DNA of 64,000 nt from Methyloversatilis sp. XJ19-49 (lineage in GTDB: Bacteria > Pseudomonadota > Gammaproteobacteria > Burkholderiales > Rhodocyclaceae), in contig NZ_JANINI010000008.1 of assembly GCF_024580145.1 (NCBI RefSeq), positions 1-64,000 of the forward strand. The letters are read 5' to 3'. Below the pieces are notes generated by a model, which had not been told where the DNA came from, ran no database searches, and was given only the letters and a program-made list of their open reading frames with translations. The position numbers and the translations under genes were made by a program. Below are positions 43,264-52,725 of this stretch, piece by piece (positions within the stretch are counted from its first letter, which is position 1; each line of letters opens with the position of its first letter).

Positions 43264-44244
43264 GTGGTGGCGGGCAGTGCGGATATCGACGCGGCGGCCC
43301 GATCGCTGCAAGCCGGCGAGCTGGTCGCGTTTCCGACCGAAACCGTATATGGCCTGGGCGCCGATGCGCTCAACCCCGATGCCGTGCGTCGGATCTTCTC
43401 TGCGAAGGGCCGGCCGGCGGATCATCCGCTGATCGTGCACCTGCCGGAGACCGCCCTGATGGTCGACTGGGCGCGCGACATCCCGCGTGAAGCGATCGCG
43501 CTGGCAAACGCGTTCTGGCCCGGACCGCTGACGCTGATCCTGAAACGCGACGCCGATGTACCGGACGAAGTCACCGGCGGGCAGGACACGGTCGGTCTGA
43601 GGGTTCCGGCGCATCCCGTTGCGCTGCAGTTGTTGCGCGCCTTCGGAAGCGGCGTGGCTGCGCCGTCGGCGAATCGCTACGGCCGCATCAGCCCGACCAC
43701 CGCCGCGCATGTCCGCGATGAATTCGGCGACGCGATCACCGTGCTGGACGGTGGCGCCTGCGAAATCGGCATCGAATCGACCATTCTCGATCTGTCGGGT
43801 GAGGCGCCACGCATCCTGCGCCCGGGGGCGATATCGGCGGCACAGATCGAAGCGGTGATCGGTCGCCCGCTTGCAGACGCAGCCGGGAAGGGCGCACCGC
43901 GCGCGTCAGGCACGATGGCGGCGCATTACGCTCCGCGCACGCCGATGAAGAAAGTGGCTGGCGAACGCCTGCGCGATTTCCTGAACGCCTTTCGCCACAG
44001 CGGGCGCCGCTGCGCAGTGATCGCCCACTCCCAACCGCCGCTGGCAGACTGTCCGCACCACTGGAGCATGCTGCCGGCTGATCCGGCGGGTTACGCGCGC
44101 GGCCTTTACGCCGCCCTGCGCGAAGCCGATGCCAGCGGTGGTGCGATGATCGTGATCGAGGCGACGCCGGAGGCCGGCCCCTGGTCGGCGGTGAACGACC
44201 GGCTCAAGCGCGCGCTGGCCGGGGCGGGCATCACGCCACGCTGA
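43264..44244 (+). CDS. L-threonylcarbamoyladenylate synthase, Sua5 type
   Basis: A 326-residue protein with an N-terminal YrdC/TsaC domain (Phe-Pro-Thr-Glu-Thr-Val-Tyr-Gly-Leu-Gly and Lys-Gly-Arg-Pro near residue 55, Ala-Pro-Ser-Ala-Asn near 140) and a C-terminal Sua5 domain. It makes threonylcarbamoyl-AMP for the t6A37 modification of tRNAs reading ANN codons. The start is GTG 43264 or the next GTG at 43267. It is likely co-transcribed with purEK. Its end overlaps the convergent lipoprotein gene by 14 bases. Confidence 0.92.
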   Translation: MVAGSADIDAAARSLQAGELVAFPTETVYGLGADALNPDAVRRIFSAKGRPADHPLIVHLPETALMVDWARDIPREAIALANAFWPGPLTLILKRDADVPDEVTGGQDTVGLRVPAHPVALQLLRAFGSGVAAPSANRYGRISPTTAAHVRDEFGDAITVLDGGACEIGIESTILDLSGEAPRILRPGAISAAQIEAVIGRPLADAAGKGAPRASGTMAAHYAPRTPMKKVAGERLRDFLNAFRHSGRRCAVIAHSQPPLADCPHHWSMLPADPAGYARGLYAALREADASGGAMIVIEATPEAGPWSAVNDRLKRALAGAGITPR

Positions 44245-44974
44245 ACGACGTCAGTTCCCAGACGATCCAGTCTTCGCGAAAGTAGGGCATGCGGGCGCGC
44301 ATCTTCTGCAGGTACTGCCCGCGCCATTCGCGCTTTACCCAGCGTTTCACCTCCGGCGCGTACCACAGGTTTTCGACCCGCTCCGAGTGGCTGCGGAAGA
44401 AATCCGGGTGCTCGAACTTGATCAGCCGGCGCACGTTCAGCGCCTCGAACGTGCCTGCCGGCACCGTGACCGACTCGGTGCGCAGGGCGTCGATCTGCAC
44501 GTGCCAGCGTTTGGCGCGCGATTTGGCGTCATGCACCACCATCGACTGCCAGCTTTCGCGCGCTCCCGGCTCGAGCAGCGCGGGCAGCAGCGGCAGCGGC
44601 GGGTTGTACAGGTTGTCGTAGTCGTACACCGAATCGCGCGTGACGACCCACGGCGCGTCGTATTCCTCACGCTGGTCGTGGCGCAGGCCGCTCAGCGGCT
44701 TGCCCTCGACTTCAAGCCGCAGCACCGGCGAAGCCCCTGCCTCCACAATGTAGCGAATCTGCGCCTGGCGCTCGCGGTTGTAACCATTGAGCTCGTCGTA
44801 AGCCCATTCATCGCCCGTCGCGATCGCCGATGCATCGTGATCGCCAACCTTCGAATACAGCCCGGCCGTCGCGCAGCCTGACAGCAAGGCCGGTACCGAG
44901 CCCGCCGCCAGCAGCGCGATGCCGTTGCGCATGAAGAGCCGGCGTTCCTGCCCGCGTGTTTCGTCCGATTCCAT
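44231..44974 (-). CDS. Predicted lipoprotein of unknown function
   Basis: A 247-residue protein with a lipoprotein signal peptide (Arg-Arg-Leu-Phe-Met-Arg-Asn-Gly, hydrophobic core, lipobox Leu-Leu-Ser-Gly-Cys at about residue 33). The rest is mixed alpha/beta with many aromatic and charged residues and no motif that I recognise. The ATG at 44974 has GGAG 6 bases upstream; a start 15 bases further upstream is possible. It converges with the Sua5-type gene and diverges from the tRNA-Ala gene. Expected location: membrane-anchored in the periplasm. Confidence 0.75.
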   Translation of the reverse strand: MESDETRGQERRLFMRNGIALLAAGSVPALLSGCATAGLYSKVGDHDASAIATGDEWAYDELNGYNRERQAQIRYIVEAGASPVLRLEVEGKPLSGLRHDQREEYDAPWVVTRDSVYDYDNLYNPPLPLLPALLEPGARESWQSMVVHDAKSRAKRWHVQIDALRTESVTVPAGTFEALNVRRLIKFEHPDFFRSHSERVENLWYAPEVKRWVKREWRGQYLQKMRARMPYFREDWIVWELTSFSVA

Positions 44975-45034
44975 CGTTTGCTCCGTCACTTGATTCCGTG
45001 CAGCAGTGCGACCGGTTTCTGCGTCGCACGTTCC

Positions 45035-45063
45035 TTCACAAGCCGCCTGCGGCGCACTATACT
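45035..45063 (+). promoter_or_regulatory. Promoter of the tRNA-Ala gene
   Basis: TTCACA-N17-TATACT is a near-consensus sigma-70 promoter, followed by a GC-rich discriminator (GCGCGC) as in stringently controlled stable RNA genes. The mature tRNA starts 12 bases after the -10 box. Confidence 0.75.
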
Positions 45064-45074
45064 GCGCGCTCGTT

Positions 45075-45150
<76 letters not shown>

Positions 45151-45479
45151 CGACTACTTTGACCTAGCCGGAAAGAGTCCCTCAGACGTAGCATTCTTGC
45201 TATCACGCGGTTAGATTTCCGGTTTCGCCAGAGCATCACGAGTCTCTAAGATTTTGCAAGGTGATTCCGCGAGAATTACCAGTGTTTTCTTTTAGGCATA
45301 CTACGGCATTGCTGCGCCATTAATTTTCCCACTATTATCGATTCGGAATGACGTGGATCAATAGTCTCTGACGAACCGGCCTTAATCTGCCATTCGTCGC
45401 AATAACGTGATCGCGCTTGCTAAGTTGTTGGGTGGTGAGGATGATGCACAGGTAAGGCTGTGCTGCCGAGAGAGGCTTT
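45151..45479. other. AT-richer gap between tRNA-Ala and the glycan cluster
   Basis: A 329-base region of clearly lower GC than its left side, with no supported gene and no visible repeat of the tRNA 3' end. It contains the promoter candidate at 45309-45338 and leads into the first glycan gene. Confidence 0.5.
45309..45338 (+). promoter_or_regulatory. Possible promoter of the glycan cluster
   Basis: TTGCTG-N18-TATTAT, about 140 bases before the first glycan gene. I saw no JUMPstart/ops element. Confidence 0.4.
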
Positions 45480-47813
45480 ATGCCCGAGTGTTTCGTTGTC
45501 GGCTGGAAGCTTGCTTCATTGTCGTTGCAGATCGCATCGGTTCGATACAGAGGATTGCTCCCGATTCTCGAACTGGATCACCGCGGTATAGAAAATCGTA
45601 TTTTTTCAGTTTCTTTTCCGTCGCAGCTTGACGGTATCGACTGCTTGGTGATCGTAAAGAGCTTTTCCCCGGATGATCTGGTGTTGGTAAGCGAAGCCAG
45701 ACGCCGAGGTATTCCTGTCATTGTCGATCTTTGCGACAACATCTTCATCGATGGATATGGCAGCAAGGGCGGTGTCGTTTCCTCTCGCCCGACGTTGATT
45801 TTTGAACAGATAGCCCGTCTTGCGTCCGTGGTCGTGACCACTACGGAACCGCTTGCTGACGTCCTCAGAAGTCGCATTCCAGTCGATTGCGTAGTACGGG
45901 TTATTCCGGATGGAATAGAGACGGACGAACTCGTGGAAGCGATGTCGAAACGGCTTGCAGATGTTCGTCTGGCGGAACGACAAAGCGCTCGTCAGCGTAT
46001 GCTGAAGCAACTCGATACGTTGAAGCGCAAGGTTAGACATATGCAGACGGGGGAACTCGGTCCCGTTATAGGTCACATTGCGAGAATCGCAGTCGAAACG
46101 ACTTGGAATGGAATGTTTCGACGTCGAGCACAGCCGTCCCAAGCAAGGCCTGTCATTCGAGACGCAGTTGAGCCGCGTCGCCTCGTTTCGGCGCAGCTCA
46201 GTGAGCATGCCGATCAGCGTATTGTCTGGTTCGGGCATCACGGAGCGGACTACGCTCAGTTCGGGATGCTTGATTTAATCCTTGTGAAGGACGATCTAGA
46301 ATCGATCGCGGAGGAGTTCGACGTAGAGTTGGTTGTCGTGAGTAACAACATCATCAAGTTCGATACGCATATTCGACCGTTTCGAATGCGCACCCGCTAT
46401 ATCGAATGGTCGAACTCCACTTTGCTGAATGAGCTCAGAGGCGCGGACGTCGTCATAATCCCGAACAGCTTGGACGAATTCAGTGTCTGCAAATCATCCA
46501 ATCGGGCGGTGCTTGCGCTGCTTAGCGGTGCGCCGGTCGTAGCGACCCGTACGCCTGCACTGGAGCCTCTGTCCTCGGTCATATCGCTCGACGGCGGGCG
46601 GGCTGGCCTTGCCGCTTATCTGGCGGACGCTGAACGGCGACGAGCTGACGTCGAACGTGCTCGGCTGCTGATCGAATCACTCTACGGGGGGCGGATCATT
46701 GGTGATCTCTGGTGCAAGGTAATCGATGATGCGATCGATCGCGGCGTACCAGTTGTCCCTGCCACCGAAGCGGCGGTCGTTGTTCAGATGGCGCTGGACT
46801 GGGTGCTGCTTCGACCGTTGGTCGCCGAAATGAGGCGACGCGGACGCAGCATCGTTGCGATCCTCAATGCGGAACTCCAGAAGGATCTGGTTGATATCAC
46901 TTCTGAGCTCGGCGTGCTGGGCGTGCAAATGATTGCTGTCGATCCTGCAGGACTTGGTGCCTACCATTTGCCAGACGGTATTCGCGTATTGCTCGCGGCC
47001 TCGGAATCCAGCCTCCTGCCGCACCGATTCGCGCACTCGCTTTGCCGGGTTGCGAATTCGAAGGGCGTCGTCACCGCGACCTTGCAACACGGCTATGAGA
47101 CTCCTGGCCTGACTTATGACGATCCGCTCCAGTCGGCCCGAAAGATACGCTTTGCATCGAAGAGGATTTACTTGTGGGGCAGCCGCTCCAGCCTCTGTCC
47201 GCAGGTGCGGCGTGCGACACTCGAGAAGTGCGTCACTGTGGGGTGCCCGGATATCATCGGGCCACCGTCACATGCTGTACGTCACGCTGAAACAAACGCC
47301 CGACGCGTGATCGGCATCTTCGAGAATCTGCACTGGCATCGCTATCCGGAGGCATACCGGGATTTTTTTGTCAAAGGTATCCGGGCGCTCACGCGACGCT
47401 TCCCTGAAATTTCGTTCGTCGTTCACACCCATCCTGCCGGACGCTGGCTCGATATTCCAAGCCGTCGCAAGCTTGTCGAAGCGCCGAACGTCACGATCGC
47501 CAAACTTAGCGGCGAAATGCGGGAAATACTTCCGCGCCTCGACGCGGTGATCAGTTCGCCTTCGTCCGTGGCCATTCATGCAGCGCGGTTCGGGCTTCCG
47601 GTGGCAGTGGTGACTCGAGGCATAGATGCGGCTCGCTACAACGGACTATTTGGCATCGAAACGCTTGAACAGTGGGGCGAGTATGTACTGCAGGTGGTCG
47701 AGCCTGGTGGACACGACACCCTTGCAGCCCAGTCTCGGCAGTTCGCCGACCAGGTGATTCAACCCGGCGATGCGGCTACACGCATCGTCGACGATCTTTT
47801 CAGCGATGTCTGA
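45480..47813 (+). CDS. Two-domain glycosyltransferase (GT-B type; C-terminal CDP-glycerol transferase-like)
   Basis: A 777-residue protein. The first 410 residues look like a GT4-style GT-B fold (Arg-Val-Ile-Pro-Asp-Gly-Ile-Glu near residue 143; a late Asn-Arg-Ala-Val-Leu-Ala-Leu-Leu-Ser-Gly-Ala-Pro-Val-Val-Ala acceptor/nucleotide segment). The second half ends in Ile-Ser-Ser-Pro-Ser-Ser-Val-Ala-Ile-His-Ala-Ala and Phe-Val-Val-His-Thr-His-Pro, reminiscent of CDP-glycerol glycerophosphotransferases and capsule transferases. GAGAGG precedes the ATG. It heads the glycan cluster. Substrates are not predictable. GC and codon use are somewhat lower than in the housekeeping genes to the left. Confidence 0.65.
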   Translation: MPECFVVGWKLASLSLQIASVRYRGLLPILELDHRGIENRIFSVSFPSQLDGIDCLVIVKSFSPDDLVLVSEARRRGIPVIVDLCDNIFIDGYGSKGGVVSSRPTLIFEQIARLASVVVTTTEPLADVLRSRIPVDCVVRVIPDGIETDELVEAMSKRLADVRLAERQSARQRMLKQLDTLKRKVRHMQTGELGPVIGHIARIAVETTWNGMFRRRAQPSQARPVIRDAVEPRRLVSAQLSEHADQRIVWFGHHGADYAQFGMLDLILVKDDLESIAEEFDVELVVVSNNIIKFDTHIRPFRMRTRYIEWSNSTLLNELRGADVVIIPNSLDEFSVCKSSNRAVLALLSGAPVVATRTPALEPLSSVISLDGGRAGLAAYLADAERRRADVERARLLIESLYGGRIIGDLWCKVIDDAIDRGVPVVPATEAAVVVQMALDWVLLRPLVAEMRRRGRSIVAILNAELQKDLVDITSELGVLGVQMIAVDPAGLGAYHLPDGIRVLLAASESSLLPHRFAHSLCRVANSKGVVTATLQHGYETPGLTYDDPLQSARKIRFASKRIYLWGSRSSLCPQVRRATLEKCVTVGCPDIIGPPSHAVRHAETNARRVIGIFENLHWHRYPEAYRDFFVKGIRALTRRFPEISFVVHTHPAGRWLDIPSRRKLVEAPNVTIAKLSGEMREILPRLDAVISSPSSVAIHAARFGLPVAVVTRGIDAARYNGLFGIETLEQWGEYVLQVVEPGGHDTLAAQSRQFADQVIQPGDAATRIVDDLFSDV

Positions 47814-47823
47814 AGGAGAGGCC

Positions 47824-48750
47824 ATGATTCAGAAGCCAACCGTGTTCATCCACACGAATGACAAGCAGGTGATCGGAGCCTACGTCGGAATGTATTCGAT
47901 GAAGCAGGCGTCTCGTGATCCCGATGCTTTCGCCGTGAAGCTGCTCCGGCTTGAGGATACGCCGCATCTGATGAAGCGCCAGGGGCAGCGGTATCTTCGC
48001 AAAGGAAAGAACGCCGTATGGCTGAACGAGGATCTGCAATCCTTCAGTCCGCTTCGTCGCATGGTGCCGCAGTTGATGGGATTCAAGGGAAGGGCACTGG
48101 TCACTGATCCGGATGTGTTCGCGGTCGGTGACATCCTTGATCTGCTCAACGCCGACATGGGCGGAAAGGCCATCCTGTGTCGTCACGTCCGCGATGGCTA
48201 CAAAGGCAACGGTCACACCTTCTACGCGAGCAGCGTGATGCTGCTCGATTGCGAGAAGCTCAAGCATTGGCGCTGGGATGAAGAGATAGACCAGATGTTC
48301 GCGGGTAAGCTCGACTATGGCCCCTGGATCGGGCTCACGAACGAAGATCCGACCACGATCGGCGAGATCGGCGAGGAGTGGAATTCGTTCGATCGTCTCG
48401 TGCCCGAAACCCGACTGCTGCACACCACCGAGCGTCTTACCCAGCCTTGGAAGACCGGGCTTGCGATCGATTTCAACCTGACAACGAAGACCTCTCAGGT
48501 ACAGGATGACGGATTCTTCGCGCGCCTGCGTCGAAACTTGGGGTTGTCCCGCGCCGATGCGGCAAGGGACAACGTCGAGCGCTATCAACCGCATCCCGAC
48601 CAAGCGCAAGAGGAGCTGTTCTTCAAGCTGCTCAAGGGAACGCTGGACAGCGGCTATCTGGATATCCAGCTGCTGAAGCAGCGAATCCAAGCGAAGGACG
48701 TGCGCCAGGATGCGCTTCAACTGATCGATGCGATGGCAGCGAAAGCGTAA
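47824..48750 (+). CDS. Glycosyltransferase-like protein (GT8-like)
   Basis: A 308-residue protein that begins with Val-Phe-Ile-His-Thr-Asn and has a Thr-Asp-Pro-Asp-Val-Phe motif near residue 98, which could be the metal-binding DxD of a GT-A fold, as in GT8-like sugar transferases. AAGGAG lies before the ATG, 10 bases after the previous stop. The C-terminal 70 residues are helical and charged. Family placement is tentative; the role in glycan assembly follows from context. Confidence 0.6.
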   Translation: MIQKPTVFIHTNDKQVIGAYVGMYSMKQASRDPDAFAVKLLRLEDTPHLMKRQGQRYLRKGKNAVWLNEDLQSFSPLRRMVPQLMGFKGRALVTDPDVFAVGDILDLLNADMGGKAILCRHVRDGYKGNGHTFYASSVMLLDCEKLKHWRWDEEIDQMFAGKLDYGPWIGLTNEDPTTIGEIGEEWNSFDRLVPETRLLHTTERLTQPWKTGLAIDFNLTTKTSQVQDDGFFARLRRNLGLSRADAARDNVERYQPHPDQAQEELFFKLLKGTLDSGYLDIQLLKQRIQAKDVRQDALQLIDAMAAKA

Positions 48751-48767
48751 GAGGGAACGGCCAAGCA

Positions 48768-49607
48768 ATGAGATTTATCAGCGAGCTGTACGACAGGCAT
48801 CCGGGCAGTGACATCTACATTGTCGGAACGGGTACGAGTCTTCGTGTCTTTCCGCTCGAACTGCTGGAGGGAAAGATCACTATAGGCCTTAACCAAGCCT
48901 GGAAGGTGTTCGAGACACGCTATGCGATCACCATGATGCCGCGGCTGAATATTCCCGAATTCATCGAAGGTGAACCACCGCGCCCCGATATTACGTGGGT
49001 CACCAAACCTTCCAAAATCGGCGCCCAGTGCACGCCGGAAGAGGTCGCCTATGCCGACCAGCGATTCTTCGGCTTCGAGAACGACGGAAAGGCCAGTCTG
49101 ACCGGCCTAGATGAGCCCAGCGAAACCGGTCGTGTGCTCGACTGGGTGCGCAAACCCCATCCGGAAAAACTCTATCTCTGGACCTCGATCTCCCAAAGCG
49201 CGATGAATCTTGCCGCCAACATGGGGGCTCGGAACATCGTCCTGATCGGCTGCGACAACGGCGCGATCGGCGAGAATCATCATGCGCATGACCAGCACAC
49301 TATGTGGAAGGGGGAGTCGCCGGACGTGCGCTACCTGCAGTACTACGAAGGTGTCGCCGAGGTCCGGTCCGCGCTGCGCACGCGCGGAGTGAACGTCGTG
49401 ACGATGAATCCTTTCGTGAAGATCGACGGAGCCGCAATGGACTTTGCAAGGCTGTGCGCCGAGACCGGCAACCCAGCCTTTATACATAATCGGGATATTC
49501 CCCGCGGTACCACGTTGATGCAGGACAATGCCCGATACCTTAAGCTGACACGCTACATCGTCGAGAAGAATTTCCGACATTTCGCAAGGAAGTTCGGTCT
49601 GCGCTAG
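48768..49607 (+). CDS. DUF115-like/sialyltransferase-like protein
   Basis: A 279-residue protein. The N-terminus Ile-Tyr-Ile-Val-Gly-Thr-Gly-Thr-Ser-Leu and the later Asn-Ile-Val-Leu-Ile-Gly-Cys-Asp-Asn-Gly with a His-His-Ala-His segment resemble the nucleotide-sugar-binding core of DUF115 (flagellin glycosylation, MptE-like) and the CstI-type sialyltransferases. It starts at ATG 48768, 17 bases after the preceding stop. No firm family assignment; probable glycosyl transfer. Confidence 0.5.
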   Translation: MRFISELYDRHPGSDIYIVGTGTSLRVFPLELLEGKITIGLNQAWKVFETRYAITMMPRLNIPEFIEGEPPRPDITWVTKPSKIGAQCTPEEVAYADQRFFGFENDGKASLTGLDEPSETGRVLDWVRKPHPEKLYLWTSISQSAMNLAANMGARNIVLIGCDNGAIGENHHAHDQHTMWKGESPDVRYLQYYEGVAEVRSALRTRGVNVVTMNPFVKIDGAAMDFARLCAETGNPAFIHNRDIPRGTTLMQDNARYLKLTRYIVEKNFRHFARKFGLR

Positions 49608-49621
49608 CCTGGAAAATTTCG

Positions 49622-50602
49622 ATGAATGACGTTTCAGTAGCCACCGAGCGTGTGGACGAGTGCCCTGCATGCAGCGGGCGCGACGCAGCGCTCTGGTCAC
49701 GTGCCAAGGACCGTCTGTACCGCTCGACAGATCAGGAATTCGAGTACAGCACGTGCAACGGATGCGGATCGCTTTTCCAGTCCATCCGTCCGATCGAATC
49801 CCAGGTACATCGGTGCTACACGTCGGCCTATGGTCCTCACGCCGCGAAGCATGACGTGCGCACGCTTTCGCACTTGCCCGCAGTGGTCAATGCCTTTCTC
49901 GACCGCATTGCACGCAGCCTGGTCGGCATGGACGACTTCGCGAACTGGATGAAGTCCCTCGACAAGCAGATGGCGGCCGCCGGCGACATCCTCGATTTCG
50001 GTTGCGGTTCGGGCAAGTATCTGGACCGTGCCCGAAAGCTCGGTTGTCGAACCCTGGGCATGGATTTTTCAGATCAGGCTCTTGCGGAAGTGGCACGGCG
50101 CGGGCATGAGACGATGGACGTCAGTGACGCATCGTGGGACAAGCTCGCACATCGCCGGCTCAAATTCGTGCGCCTCAATCATGTTGTCGAACATCTCTAT
50201 CGACCGCGCGCCACGCTCGGAAAGGTTTTCGATGCGATGGACGAGGGCGGCATCATCCATATTTCCACACCCAACCCTGCGGGTCCCTCGGCGGCCCGTT
50301 ACAGGTCGGCTTGGTGGGGACTCGAATGTCCGCGGCACATCGTTTTGCTGCCGCCCGCCCAGTTGGTGAAGTTGCTCGAATCGCTCGGATTCAGATCCAT
50401 CGAGGTCATGCAGGAGCCGGTCATCAAGGATATGGTCCGCAGTTGGGCTTACACCCGCGTTGACCGGGGGGCGCTGTCGAACGACCGCGTGGAGGGACTT
50501 GCCGGCGACGGGTTGCTGAACTGCGCTTTCGCCCTGCGCATCCGGCGATTCTTCCGCGAAAGCGGTCTGGCCGACCGATATCACGTGATCGCACGTAAAT
50601 AG
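49622..50602 (+). CDS. SAM-dependent methyltransferase with N-terminal zinc-finger-like motif
   Basis: A 326-residue protein. Residues 14-45 contain Cys-Pro-Ala-Cys and Cys-Asn-Gly-Cys, as in sugar C-methyltransferases and related enzymes. A class I methyltransferase domain follows, with Ile-Leu-Asp-Phe-Gly-Cys-Gly-Ser-Gly-Lys (motif I, about residue 122) and Asn-His-Val-Val-Glu-His. Probably methylates a sugar of the exported glycan. Weak ribosome binding site, 14 bases after the previous stop. Confidence 0.8.
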   Translation: MNDVSVATERVDECPACSGRDAALWSRAKDRLYRSTDQEFEYSTCNGCGSLFQSIRPIESQVHRCYTSAYGPHAAKHDVRTLSHLPAVVNAFLDRIARSLVGMDDFANWMKSLDKQMAAAGDILDFGCGSGKYLDRARKLGCRTLGMDFSDQALAEVARRGHETMDVSDASWDKLAHRRLKFVRLNHVVEHLYRPRATLGKVFDAMDEGGIIHISTPNPAGPSAARYRSAWWGLECPRHIVLLPPAQLVKLLESLGFRSIEVMQEPVIKDMVRSWAYTRVDRGALSNDRVEGLAGDGLLNCAFALRIRRFFRESGLADRYHVIARK

Positions 50603-50620
50603 CCATTCGGGTGCCGTTCG

Positions 50621-51655
50621 ATGGTTGGTTATCTCCGATTCATTCTCGCCGCGCTCGTTCTGTACTCGCACCTGAACTATCCGCTCTGGAACGTTCTCGG
50701 CGTCAGGATCAATCAGGGTGTCTATGCAGTCTTCTGCTTCTATCTGATCTCCGGTTTCTTCACTGCCGCGATTTTCGACCGCTACGAAGGAGAGGGGCGT
50801 GTCTGGCGCTATTACGGCGATCGTCTCCTGCGCATCTACCCGATGTTCCTCGCGGTGATGGTACTTGTCGGCATCGTCGGTCTCGTCTGGTATGAGCCGT
50901 CGCTGCGCGCCCAACCCTCGGACTATCGGGACCTGCAGACATGGGTATTTGCTTTCCTCCAGCCCTTGAACGGCCTGCTTGGCTTCATGCATGGCGGAGA
51001 CTTTCCTTATGGCGCCTTCTTCGCATTCACGCCGGTTGCGTCTCTGGCGCTCGAGGTCAAGTACTTCACGATCTTTCCGGTCATCCGGCGACTGCGCGAG
51101 TGGGTGATCGTCCTGATCGTCCTCGCGTCGACCATCCTCGTCTATCAGGCCTTGCGCTCGGGTAACGCGGATCTGCTGGAGAGCTTCACCTATCGCTTTT
51201 TGGTTGGTGTGCTTCCGGTGTTCATCGTCGGTTTCATGCTGTACCGTAACTTGAATGTCGTTCGTCCGTGGTGGGCGCGCTGGCAGTACCTTTCGATGGC
51301 GCTCGGCGTGGTGCTCTTTGTGATCGCTGCCCGAAGTAGTGCTCCGGTGGTGCGCTGGCTCGGCGAGTACTCGCTCGCGCTCATCACCGCACCCCTGCTG
51401 CTGCTTGGCGGATTGAAGCTTGCACCGCGGCGGTATGATTCAATGGCGGGCTATTTGTCTTACGGGGTGTTCCTCGTGCATATACCGGTGCTCCGATACT
51501 TGCAGTTCAAGGGAAGCAATTATGGTGAATTCGTCATCGCGCTGGCGATCGCGGCAATTGTTTCGCTTGCGCTTCATCTGCTCGTAGAGCGGCGCTTCAT
51601 CGGTCTGCGCCACCGAATGGCGCGTCCGACGATGATTACCATCAACCACCTCTGA
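50621..51655 (+). CDS. Acyltransferase 3 family membrane protein
   Basis: A 344-residue integral membrane protein with about ten hydrophobic helices. Typical AT3 features are Leu-Val-Leu-Tyr-Ser-His-Leu in helix 1 (conserved His), Ile-Ser-Gly-Phe-Phe, and Tyr-Gly-Asp-Arg-Leu-Leu-Arg-Ile-Tyr-Pro. AT3 proteins transfer acetyl or other acyl groups to sugars at the inner membrane. Likely decorates the polysaccharide made by this cluster. Confidence 0.88.
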   Translation: MVGYLRFILAALVLYSHLNYPLWNVLGVRINQGVYAVFCFYLISGFFTAAIFDRYEGEGRVWRYYGDRLLRIYPMFLAVMVLVGIVGLVWYEPSLRAQPSDYRDLQTWVFAFLQPLNGLLGFMHGGDFPYGAFFAFTPVASLALEVKYFTIFPVIRRLREWVIVLIVLASTILVYQALRSGNADLLESFTYRFLVGVLPVFIVGFMLYRNLNVVRPWWARWQYLSMALGVVLFVIAARSSAPVVRWLGEYSLALITAPLLLLGGLKLAPRRYDSMAGYLSYGVFLVHIPVLRYLQFKGSNYGEFVIALAIAAIVSLALHLLVERRFIGLRHRMARPTMITINHL

Positions 51656-51714
51656 CATCGCGTGCGGCCGATGTTCTGTATTCGTCAGGCATTCATCATT
51701 CAGGAGATAAAGCG

Positions 51715-52695
51715 ATGACCCAAGAGCGGAGACAGGAAGACAGTGCCGCGTTTTCCACGGACACGGGGACGAGGCGATCTTTCGTCGAGGGCCAGTACGA
51801 GCACCTATGGCAGGGTGTGAGTGACAAGTTTGATCGGGTGGTTTCCCAGGGGGAATCGGATCTGAGCCGCGTTCACCTGTTCATGCGTCGCAATTTCGGT
51901 CCGGATTTCGAAGACGAAATGCTTCGCGAGAAGTACGCGCAGCACGAACGCAAGATTGCCGAGACGGGATACATCCTTGATAGACAGTTGATAAGGGTGT
52001 CAGACCTTGATCCCCGCGTAGTAACCCTGTTGACGGATTCCGTGAAGATGCGGGAGATGATCTCGATGTTCGGATCTGGTGCCAAGCGCATCGTCGAGCT
52101 TGGATCGGGCTGGGGAAAGAATCTCTTCAACCTTTACAAGTTCGGTGCCCGGCTGGATGCCGAATACTGGGGCTTCGAGTTGACGCGGACCGGGCGAGAG
52201 CTGATGGAGCGCGTCGGTACGACATGCGCACCGGAAATGACAGTGCGCTCGTCGGCTTTCGATTATTACAATGCCGATTTTTCGGCGCTGGATGGCGATG
52301 CTGAAACCTGCGTTTTTACGCACCACAGCATTGAACAGATTCCGGAGGTGCCGGCCACGCTGATCGACCGGATACTCGAAATTCCAGGTTTCCGGGTTTG
52401 TATGCACATGGAACCGGTCGGTTTTCAATTCGCGTCCGACAAATGGCTCGATGCACCTGCCGGGAAGGATTTGATGAAACGCATCGATACGGAGAATCGA
52501 CGGTTTGCTGAGAAACGCAATCAAAACGCGAACCTTTACGCCCTTTTGCGTCGATACGAAGCCGAGGGTCGGATCCGGATCACGTCGGTCAAAAAGTACT
52601 TCACTTCCCATCTGCTCGCGAATGCGACGACGGTGATTACGTGGGGGCCTGCGACGAAGACGGCGGGCGGTGAATTCCGCCGCGATGATCTTTGA
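51715..52695 (+). CDS. Predicted SAM-dependent methyltransferase (sugar modification)
   Basis: A 326-residue protein. Residues 120-200 show Ile-Val-Glu-Leu-Gly-Ser-Gly-Trp-Gly-Lys-Asn (motif I) and later Phe-Thr-His-His-Ser-Ile-Glu-Gln-Ile (motif IV-like), a methyltransferase fold similar to putative sugar O-methyltransferases. The first 100 residues are helical. AGGAG precedes the ATG at 51715. Confidence 0.7.
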   Translation: MTQERRQEDSAAFSTDTGTRRSFVEGQYEHLWQGVSDKFDRVVSQGESDLSRVHLFMRRNFGPDFEDEMLREKYAQHERKIAETGYILDRQLIRVSDLDPRVVTLLTDSVKMREMISMFGSGAKRIVELGSGWGKNLFNLYKFGARLDAEYWGFELTRTGRELMERVGTTCAPEMTVRSSAFDYYNADFSALDGDAETCVFTHHSIEQIPEVPATLIDRILEIPGFRVCMHMEPVGFQFASDKWLDAPAGKDLMKRIDTENRRFAEKRNQNANLYALLRRYEAEGRIRITSVKKYFTSHLLANATTVITWGPATKTAGGEFRRDDL

Positions 52696-52725
52696 ACCGG
52701 GGAGCCTCAACAACTGGATGCACAA

